A program made the translations under genes and the position numbers. Positions 55,000-64,000 of a DNA stretch of 64,000 bases are shown here, piece by piece. The DNA is taken from positions 208,986-272,985 of the forward strand of contig PYSS01000043.1 in assembly GCA_003049465.1 (NCBI GenBank). Reading direction: 5' to 3'. Below the pieces are notes generated by a model, which saw nothing but the letters and a program-made list of their open reading frames with translations, had not been told where the DNA came from and did not search any database. Positions within the stretch are counted from its first letter, which is position 1; each line of letters starts with the position of its first letter. This stretch comes from Magnaporthiopsis rhizophila. Taxonomy: Eukaryota > Ascomycota > Sordariomycetes > Magnaporthales > Magnaporthaceae.

Positions 55000-57900
55000 T
55001 CACGTCAGCGGGTTCCTCAGGAATCCAACAACCCCACCACAGTAGCCCACCAGCCCGTCTAGTCGGCTCTTCTCCCTCTCCTGCTGCGTCTTCCAGTCCC
55101 GTAGCGCCTCCAACACCTCCTCGTCCTCGACCACCGCGTCGCAGTGTAGTCGAAGGAAGACCGTCATCCATGCCTGCGTCAGCTCGTAGTCGCGGCGCGC
55201 CATCAGCCGCGCCGTGAGCGCCTTGATGAAGTGCAGAAGCTCGTTGATTCCATCCTCGTCTGCCGCTCCCCCATTCGACAAGGATCGCAGCTCAAGGTCC
55301 GCGGTCGACGGCGAGAGAGACTTGAGGTGCTCGATGAAGTCGTTGTCTGCGTGCCAGCAAGTTAGCAATAGCGTTCTAGGCCACCCCGTAATGGCGTTCT
55401 CACATCACGGTTGGCACGCTTACAGTTTCCAGATATGGCCCCGGCATGTAGCTTGGCTGTGAAGGCCTCCTGGGCACGGCTGAGATCCAGCTTGGAGATT
55501 CTCGATCTGCCCTCGTCTGCCTTGACTTCTTCGGCAGATGTCGCCTGGTCGGCAAGCTTCGGCTCGTTTGCTGGTGGAAGGAAGAAGGGCGCCTTCTCGG
55601 GCACCTTGGGCGCTTCCTTGGGCTTGTTTCTTTGCTTGATGAGGTCTAGATGCAGAAGTGTCTGCCACTTGCTCTTGGGCACCAGACTCAATGTCATGAT
55701 GTCCGCACTGAGCTGGTCCACGCTGGGTGCCGCCACCGCGTCCTCATCTTCGGGTTCGTCGTCCTCGAACGCGGCCTCGATCAGACCCTGTCCGCCCTCT
55801 CCCGACGTTGTGGGGCCGGATATCATCACCATTTCCTTCTCTGAGATCTGCCGGGTCGGTACGTGCTTGTAGAGCGTCCGGTTGGTCCAGATGTCCACTC
55901 CTAATCGGCCCTCGGTCGCGGTTGCAAGGTACTCACCCGTCGATGAGAAGGCGATGGCTTTGCATGGCCTTTCTAGCCTGACGGCGTCGATCAGGTGGCT
56001 TGTCGGCAAATCCCAGACCCGCAAGGTCGAGTCCTGGCTGACTGCCACGACCCAGCGCCCGTCATTGGAGAAGCAGAAGTCGTTGATGGTGGACTGACAG
56101 TCCCAGAACTCTCGGATGGTCCGCTTCGTCTCCATGTCAACAACGCGGATGGAGTGATCGTCGCATGAAAATGCCAACAGGTCGCTTGCCGCGTGGTACC
56201 GACACCCTGTTATCACAACCATTGGAGCCCAGTCGATCTGGTCCACCAGCTTTCCCGTCAAAAAGTCCCAAAACTTGACGGTTCCGTCCAGCGAGCAGGA
56301 AATGACGAATCTGAGCAGCGAGTCGACAACGATACCCGTGACGGCCTTGGTGTGCCTGCCCGTACCCGGCAGGAACGCCTTCTGCGAGTTTGCCTCGAGC
56401 TGCATTACGTCGCTGTCTGCCTGCCTCAGCTGCTGCACCTTGAGCTGCCGTACCTGGGCAGGCGTAAGCTTGGATGGGAACCGCTGGCGGTGCAGGCCCG
56501 ACTGTAGGTTGTACATGTCGACGCTTCCCTCGAGGGATCCCACCAGCGCAAACGTGCCGCAAGGACTGATTGCCACCGTAGATACATACGACCCATCCCC
56601 TGTCCTGAAAGCCCAGCGGCCCGCCTTCTTGCGACCCCAGAACCATGTTCTCGCCGTCGGATCGTTCTTGTGCGCCGTGACGACACTCTCCCAGCCCGTC
56701 ATTGCGCTGATCTCCGCATCCGCGTTGGGCTTGCGTGCTCCCTGCCCCTGATTCCATATGGGCTGCTTTCCTGGGAGCGCGCCCATCCCGCCGTCGCGGT
56801 TTAGGGACGAGGCGATACATGTTATTTCGGGAGCCTTCAGGTCGTCCAGGGTCGTGACTGGCCCGTGGCTCAAGGCGCTCGACGTCAGAATGCCCTGTTT
56901 CTTGGCCTTCTTCCGTATGTGGCCTTGGCTGAGCTCTGTGCTCTGGCCATCTCGACGCAGACTCCAACCCCACAAGCTGCGGTCGAGGCCTCCGCTGAGT
57001 AGCCACTTGTTGCCGGCATCGGCCCCGTCGAAATCGGATGGCAGGAACTGCAGGCAGGTGACAGGGGCGGCGTGTCCGCTCCGTGAGTGTAGCACCCTGG
57101 GGACGGGAGAGAAGGCAGCCTCATCGAAGATCCAAGACTTGAGCGAGTTATCCAATCCGCTGGTGAGGATAACGTGCTGGCCCGGCAGGAACTCGATCTT
57201 GCCGATGCCGCCACGCACCGTCTGGCCGTCGCTCTGTGGCGGGTTGTGGGCGCCCCTGAGCACACTCATGATGCGCCCGCCCTTGTTCAGATCCCAAAAG
57301 GTGATATCGCCATTCATGGATGTCGCCGTAGCCATGACTCCGTCCTTCTCGCCCGTCCTGCCGGCACCCTTGCCATCCGTCCGGAATGAAATAGTAGTCA
57401 CGGGCGCATCCGGGGAGCCGGCGTTGAGCTGAAGCACTGGCTTGTCGGTGAGTATGTTGTGGAGCACCAAGGGCCCGCGCGAGTACGAGATGGCCATGAT
57501 TGAGAGTGCCGGCGTGGGTTCGATGCACGTAACGGCGCCGGCCTTTGGCGAGGGTGGTAAAATGGTGTATATCAGCTTCCCGGTGCTGACGTTCCAGATC
57601 TCGATCCAGCCATCCTTGCGGCCGGTGAAGATCTTGTTTAGGTATGTCGGCATATTTCGGATGCCTCCTGTCAGCTCGTTGCCACCCTTGGCCGCCGCGG
57701 TCGAGTAGATGGTCGTGTAGTGTTCCCGGCTGTCCGTCTTCCACACCTCGATCCTCGTCAGAGCGCAGGCCACAATCCATGACCCGAAGACGAGGATTTG
57801 CATGATAGGCTGATCGAGGCCAGGCGGGAGCTTGAGCTCGGTAACCTTCCGCCCCCTCTCGAAAACCCACAGCCCCTGGCTCTCGCCCACCCTTCGGCTG

Positions 57901-58314
57901 TCACCCCAGGCGGCGAATAGCTGATCGCCCCAGGCAAACGTTGCGGTAATGTCGGCTGGGGTCTGCGGTCGGGTGATGAATATCAAGTTGAGCCCTCGTT
58001 TCAGGTCATAGGTGTGGAGGCATCGGCCGACGCTGGTGGTGATCTGGAAAGTCGTCTTTCCGCGCGGGATCGCGGTGAAGGGGACTTTGGTGGGATTCAC
58101 GAGCCCGACGGTCTGTTTTGGGCGATATTTTGGTTAGAAGCTTTCTTGATTTTCTCCTGGTGGATAGAGGGGGCTGCCGCCGGAGCAATCGTAGCCTTAC
58201 TCGGAACGGCGCGAAAATAGTAGAGCCTTGCGAGGCCCGATTTGACGGCCGGGCCGCAGAGACATCCCGCTTCTGCCGCTTTGTGAGCGGGCCATCAGCA
58301 TTGATGTGCGGCAT
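55000..58314 (-). CDS. UTP21: U3 snoRNP component Utp21 (WDR36 homologue)
   Basis: Subunit of the small-subunit processome needed for 18S rRNA maturation in the nucleolus. Exons 58201-58314, 55424-58112 and 55000-55346 give 1049 residues, with introns of 88 and 77 nt. The first exon joins at APFRTVGLVNPTKVPF and the last at ISGNYNDFIEHLK. The body is two WD40 propellers: repeats end in WD or similar, for example ITFWDLNKG, LWGWSLRRD, VKFWDFLTGK and LRVWDLPTSH. The Utp21-specific C-terminal domain starts near residue 830 (SADIMTLSLVPKSKWQTLLHLDLIKQRNKPK) and ends in helices (FIKALTARLMARRDYELTQAWM). The length is slightly above yeast Utp21, as in other filamentous fungi. Everything looks intact. 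Confidence 0.95.
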
Positions 58315-59274
58315 TTTGTTCTGCGACTGTCCTTAATGCGAATTGATGGCTCGAGACTGTCGGACTGGGTGCAGTCGCCGGGTATAGCTGCAGCAGTTAC
58401 GGCTTGGGATCGCTTCAACTTTTTTTTTCCTTATCGAATCAATTCCCTTATCTCCGCCTTGCGACGTAAGGTCTACTAGCGGGGCTTCGGCTCACATCGA
58501 GTGGCTGGAGAGTGGGTATGCTCGGTCGGCGCAGCTGTGGCTTAGTCCAAGTTTTGTCGTTTTGTCGCTTATGCACTCCACGCCACCCGCGTGCTTAGGG
58601 GTGATGTCAAGACGTAGAGAGGTTGCGCGTGCCTCATTTCCTGATGGGACTTGGCGGATGCAACATACTGTGCAACCCGTGCAAATGGTCATCCAGCTCA
58701 CAGTTTGTCTTTCACCTGTCACCATGTTACACCCGTCCCGCGATCGGAGACGCCTGGTCTTGGCGGGTGCTCAGTGACATGCGCCAATAAGTGGCGTTGG
58801 TCTTATCGGAGTTGTCCACGTAGTAGGCAGGTAGGTACCTCCTACATAGGTGTTTTTATACGGCCGGTGAACATCCCGCGAGGTAGAGAAGCTTGGCATC
58901 TGGGAGACTCTCGAGAGGCGGAAGGTGTCCAGCAAAAAAAGTGTGCGGCGAAGCGGCCTGATCTTGGCGGTGTACCACGCCCATTGTGCACACGTTGCTT
59001 TCGTTTGACAGCTGGCCTTGTCCATCTCGCTCCCGAAATTTGCTTGGCTGGCGAGCCGATGGCCGTTCAGTCTAGAACCTGCCTGCCAGTCGGAACATCC
59101 CCGTCTTATTGACCTGGCTGGCTGCTTTTTCTCGCCTGCAGACCGACTTGATGCGTGTCCACCGCCAGCTTTGCAGAGGCCCGCATTGAGACTTCTAGCC
59201 TGGCGATTGATTGTTGGCGCCGTCACCCACTTGAACCCAGAAGAGCCGCTGCCCTGAGAGGTGTACTTCCGACG
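58315..59274. promoter_or_regulatory. Divergent promoter region, UTP21/VIP1
   Basis: 960 bases between two start codons. It must carry both promoters and their leaders. No TATA box or recognised site stands out; open frames here are short. Confidence 0.45.
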
Positions 59275-62200
59275 ATGGACCCGTCTCAGCAGGCGCGACC
59301 CGGTCTTGGGGAGAATGAAGGCCCAGCCGAAGTCCGCGGCGGTGGGCCAGCCGCCTCCATCCCAACGCCCTCAACGTCACCGACTGAATTTTTGAGCATT
59401 ACTCGCACACCCTCGGCCTCGAAGCCTCCACCATCACCATCTGCAGCTACTAATACTGGTGCCGGCGCCGTTAATGCACTGCGCTCGTTGTCCCACAGCC
59501 GCTCCCTGTCTAGCTCGTCCGCTGGCTTAGCCGCCGCCCACAGGCACAGCAGACACGTCGAGCTTGCGTCCGCAGACGCCCACACCGACCGAGCGAGCTT
59601 GTCGTTGCCTCCTCCCGTCCCGCGTCTCAGGAGTCCTCGAACGCCTCTCTCTCATAGTAGAGGCACTTCTGACGCCACGGGCGAGTCGTCGTCACGTGCC
59701 CTAGGCGCCGGTGCTGTCCTCGCCAGTCCGTCAACAAGGCGTGCCTCTGGCGACTCGGACACGCCACGTTTGCAACCTGGATCGCCTCCTGATCCACATT
59801 TGGCCGTGACATATCAACAGCTCCCGCGCTCAGCCATGCCCTCATCGCGCTCGTCCTTCGAGGAGGCCAAGCGCATGAGCGTGTCCTCTATGCACTCGCT
59901 CGCCTCAGCCCTGGCAGTTCCCAGCTCGGCTGTGTCTATAGCCGGCTCCGACAGCAGCCTCTCACCCAACCCGCCGCCGGGTCCCCACCGCAGTGCTTCC
60001 GGCCTGATGTTGCCTCCTGCTTCCAAAGTCCAGCAGCAGCCAGAAGCTGCCGGGGCCGTGGGACATCCGCACCAGCAAGCGGAGGGGATCAAGCGAAGCG
60101 CCACTCACTCGGGTAATTCTGGCACTGCGAGTCCCGGAGGCTCGGTATCCTCAGCTTCCCAGCGAACGCTGCCATCAAACCGGGACCGCAGCCGGCCCAT
60201 GAGGCGCTTCAGCGGTAGCACCGCCCACAGCAGCCACAGCCCCAGTAGTGACCGCCTTCCGCACAAGCGGGAGAAGGAGGAGCACCGGCCTGCCCCGCTC
60301 GGCATCATCGGCGTGTGCGCCCTTGACGTCAAGGCCCGGAGCAAACCCAGCAGAAACATCCTCAACCGCCTTATTGCGAATAACGAGTTTGACGTTACTG
60401 TTTTTGGAGACAAGGTCATTCTTGACGAAGAGGTGGAAAACTGGCCGGTGTGGTATGTCTCCCGCTCGTTTTTTTTTTTCTTCTTTTTTTCGGGTTCCCA
60501 TGCTCACAGGCCAACAGCGATTACTTGATATGCTTCTACTCCGACGGCTTTCCTCTAGACAAGGCCATTGCCTATGTCAAGGCTAGGAAGCCCTTCTGTG
60601 TCAACGATGTCCCCATGCAGAAGCTACTGTGGGACCGCCGGATCTGCTTACATCTGCTTAACAAGATCGGCGTACGCACGCCACAGCGCATCGAGGTCAG
60701 CCGCGACGGTGGCCCCGGCCTTCTAACCCCCGACATGGTGAAGCACATCAAGGACGTTAGCGGGTTAACACTGGAGCCGTCCGAAATCATTGATTTGCCT
60801 CGGCCTAGCGTTGTTGAGCTTCTTGATGACGGAGATACCATCAATGTCGACGGAGTGTTGCTCAAGAAGCCGTTCGTCGAGAAGCCGACGAGTGGAGAAG
60901 ACCATAATATCATCATCTATTTCCCCAACTCGGCTGGCGGCGGCGCACGGAAGCTCTTCCGGAAGATCGGAAACAAGAGCTCCGAGTACGTCGAGGACCT
61001 CAACGTGCCGCGCGCCATCACAAACCCGGATGAGAGTTATATCTACGAAAAGTTTATGAAGGTAGATAACGCCGAGGATGTGAAGGCGTACACTGTCGGC
61101 CCCAGCTACTGCCACGCCGAGACCCGCAAGTCCCCCGTGGTCGACGGCATCGTGCGGCGGAACACGCACGGCAAGGAGATCCGATACGTCACGGCCCTGA
61201 GCTCTTCGGAGAAGGAGACGGCCAGCAAGATCTCGCAGACATTTGGCCAGCGCGTCTGCGGCTTCGACTTCCTCAGAGCTGGCGGCAAGAGCTACGTCAT
61301 CGACGTGAACGGCTGGAGTTTTGTCAAGGATAATGACGACTACTACGAGCGCTGCGCGACCATCCTCAAGGAGATGTTTATCAAGGAGAGGGTACGCAAG
61401 GGCGGCATGACCCCACCCCTCCCATCGCCATCAGGACAAGAAACGGACCCCATCGCTCAAAGGGCCGCGGCTGCGGCGGCGGTTGCGGCGGCTGCGGCGG
61501 CTGCTGCCGCGTCCCAGAAAGGAAAGGCACCGTCGATAGCAAGCCAGACGGTTTCCAATGGACCCGGCCTGAGCGAGAGACACTCCCAGGATCTTCGCGC
61601 CAGCCTCGACTCTCCACACCCGCTAGCCAGGTCAGACACCGCATTGAGCTCTAAGCAGGTTGAAAGCGTGACGGCCCCATCATCGGTCCTGGACGCTTCG
61701 GATACACTGCAGAGCATTCCCGCCACCGCCCCGGCCACAGTTAGCACCACCCCGAGTATCCCTGACACGGGCCCGGGCGAGCTCGAGGAGGAGACGGCGC
61801 CCCCGCCACCGCCTCCCAAGCATTCTTGGAAGCTGAAGGGGATGGTCTCGGTCATCCGCCACGCAGACCGAACCCCAAAGCAAAAGTACAAGTTCACATT
61901 CCACACAGAGCCTTTCATCGAGCTTCTCAAAGGACACCAGGAGGAGGTCCTGTTGATCGGAGAGGCGGCGCTTTCCAGCGTCGCAAATGCGGTGGACCAA
62001 GCCATGGAGGCCGGCATCGAAGATTGCGCCAAGCTCAAGATGTTACGCAACGTCCTGATCAAAAAGGGACCTTGGCCAGGCACCAAGGTCCAAATCAAGC
62101 CCATGTTCCGCAAGCAAAAGTCGGAAAACGCTCCACCAGACGGCGCGGCTGTGGAACCGTCGTCGCCCGAGCTGGAATCTTCAGAAAAGGCTGATGATGA

Positions 62201-63947
62201 CGGCGAGGACGGCGAGGACGGCAAGGACAGCAAGGATGGCAAGGGCAGCAAGGACGGCGGCGACAAGCCTAGGGCGACGCCGAAACGCCAGGACTCGCTC
62301 TCGGGAGTTACGATGTCCAAGTTCACGGCGGCCGAGAACAGCCTCGTGCTGGACAAGATGCAGCTCATTGTGAAATGGGGAGGCGAGCCGACGCATTCTG
62401 CGAGGTACCAGGCCCAAGAGCTCGGCGAGATCACCCGCAACGATCTGCTGCTCCTCAACCGGGATATCCTGGACGAAGTCCACGTCTACAGCAGCTCGGA
62501 GCGGCGCGTCACAACCAGCGCCCAAATCTGGGCGGCGTCCTTCCTCAACCAGAAAGACCTGCCAGAAGACTTCATCACCGTTCGCAAAGATCTCCTCGAC
62601 GACTCGAACGCGGCCAAGGACGAGATGGACAAGGTCAAGAAGAAGCTCAAGGGCCTGCTGCGCAAGGGCAACGAGCGCCCCCCACAGTTCGCCTGGCCCG
62701 AGAACATGCCGGAACCGTCCGAAGTGCAGACCCGGGTCGTGCAGCTCATGAACTTCCACCGCAAAGTGATGGAGCACAACTACGCCAAGCTCAAGGGCAA
62801 CGGCACCACGAACGCTTCCGGATCCGGCGGGCTAGGCTCTATGCAGAACAGCGAGGGCGGCGGATCGGCGTCGCCGATGTCGTCGTCTCTCGCACAAACA
62901 AACGCCATCAACAGCATCCAGTCCCGCTGGTGCTCGGGTGAAGACCCAGACCTGTTCCGGGAACGGTGGGAGAAGCTCTTCGGTGAATTCTGCGACGGCG
63001 AGAAGGTGGACCCGAGCAAGATCTCGGAGCTGTACGACACCATGAAGTTCGACGCGCTCCACAATCGGCAGTTCCTTGAGTGGGTGTTCACACCCACCAA
63101 GCAGATGCTGGAGGACGAGTACGGCAGCATGGCTGGGGGTAAAGAGTCCAAGCCGCAGCAGAAGGAGCCCGAGGAAGGCATCAGGAAGACTTCGGAGGAC
63201 TCCAGGCAGGGACGGGGCGCGCCCGTGCCGGACGACAGGAGCGAGAAGTCGGAGTCGGCAAGGTCGGTCAGGCGCATCTTCCGCCGGCGGTCGTGGATGA
63301 ACGGGCTGCGGAATCACGGCGACGGCGCAGCGTCGCCCGAACAGTACTTTCACCTGTACAAGGGCAACAGCCAGACCAAGGCCAAGACCGAGGCCTATTT
63401 CGAGCCGCTGCGCGAGCTGTACCAGCTGGCCAAGGTCCTGTTCGACTTTGTGTGCCCGCAAGAGTACGGCATCTCGGACAGCGAGAAGCTCGAGATCGGC
63501 CTGCTGACGTCGCTGCCGCTCATCAAGGAAATTGTGCAGGATCTGGAGGAGATGCAGGCGTCGGACGAGGCGAAGGGGTTCTTTTACTTCACCAAGGAGT
63601 CGCACATCTACACGCTGCTCAACTGCATCCTCGAGGGCGGCATTGAGACCAAGATCAAGCGGAGCAGCATCCCCGAGCTCGACTATCTCTCGCAGATCTG
63701 CTTCGAGCTGTACGAGAGCGAGATCAAGCAGCCGAGCTCCGATGCGGCCTCGGGCAACGGCGCGGACCTGCCGTCCTTCCAGTACAGCATCCGCATCACC
63801 ATCAGCCCGGGGTGCCACGTCTACGATCCGCTCGAGGTGCAGCTCGACAGCCGCCACTGCATCAGCTGGTCGCCACGCCGGAGTCTGACGGCACACGGAG
63901 ACTGGAAAAAGGTCATCGAAACTCTGCGGGCCAGGTTTCACCAGTAG
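59275..63947 (+). CDS. VIP1: Inositol hexakisphosphate/diphosphoinositol pentakisphosphate kinase, Vip1/Asp1
   Basis: Bifunctional enzyme making and removing the 1-position pyrophosphate of inositol pyrophosphates (IP7/IP8), linked to phosphate signalling and polar growth. Exons 59275-60452 and 60518-63947 give 1535 residues. The 65-nt intron (GTATGT..CAACAG) must use the second AG, which restores ENWPVCDYLICFYSDGFPLDK; the first AG (CACAG) would break the frame. Layout: a Ser/Pro-rich disordered N-terminus to about 338; a RimK/ATP-grasp kinase at about 340-690; an Ala-rich linker near 710 and a Pro-rich segment; then the histidine-acid-phosphatase domain, beginning with RHADRTP at 840-846, interrupted by an acidic Asp/Lys/Gly insert around 960-985. 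The phosphatase end is shorter than in some relatives but reaches the typical final block. Confidence 0.93.
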
Positions 63948-64000
63948 GTCCTTCCTCGCCTCTCTCTCTTTTGTCTCGTCTCCCACTCCACATTCCTGGC

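Overview
The window is nuclear DNA of a filamentous ascomycete. The genes carry short GT..AG introns, many with GTATGT, GTAAGT or GTGAGT donors, coding GC is high, and the proteins match Pezizomycotina families (2EXR protein, Hos3-type deacetylase, a 'gp1'-type protein, Arh1, Vip1/Asp1, Utp21, Rsc8/Swi3). The style fits Sordariomycetes, perhaps Magnaporthales-like; the order is only a guess. Intron boundaries were assigned by eye from splice signals, frame and family alignment. There are no rRNA genes, tRNA genes, CRISPR arrays or intact transposons that I can support.

Layout. 1-2.6 kb: a CMP/dCMP-type deaminase gene (-) with an apparent frameshift, divergent from a METTL21-type methyltransferase (+). 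2.6-19.6 kb: a gene-poor desert holding one gene, a conserved Ser/Pro-rich 'gp1'-type protein at 10.05-11.35 kb, flanked by 7.5 kb and 8.2 kb of non-coding DNA with 16-41 nt poly(A)/poly(T) runs and microsatellites. 19.6-28.6 kb: a small hypothetical gene, a DAO-type FAD oxidoreductase (+) convergent with homogentisate 1,2-dioxygenase (-), and a four-exon conserved fungal gene. 28.6-29.1 kb: a two-exon gene for a 103-residue secreted protein with eight cysteines, an effector-like candidate. 30.3-37.9 kb: Rsc8/Swi3 chromatin remodeller subunit (-), mitochondrial ETF-alpha (+), adrenodoxin reductase Arh1 (-) and a 2EXR protein (-). 39.8-42.7 kb: queuine tRNA-ribosyltransferase (+) convergent with a GPI-anchored Cys-rich protein (-). 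44.1-49.6 kb: a Hos3-type deacetylase (+) convergent with histidinol-phosphatase HIS2 (-), whose second intron carries a 46-nt poly(A) run touching the 3' splice site. 50.1-53.9 kb: acetamidase/formamidase and a ten-exon amino-acid permease, both (-). 55.0-63.9 kb: Utp21 (-) divergent from the Vip1/Asp1 inositol pyrophosphate kinase/phosphatase (+).

Most genes are housekeeping and do not form one pathway. The parts that may belong together are small: ETF-alpha and Arh1 both serve mitochondrial electron transfer, and the amidase, permease and HIS2 stretch concerns nitrogen and amino acids, with one AreA/NIT2-type GATA site by the amidase. The most notable points are the deaminase frameshift, the secreted Cys-rich protein, the internal duplication in the GPI protein, the poly(A)-blocked splice acceptor in HIS2 and the large deserts around the gp1-type gene. 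I did not find a clear multi-gene system that looks new.
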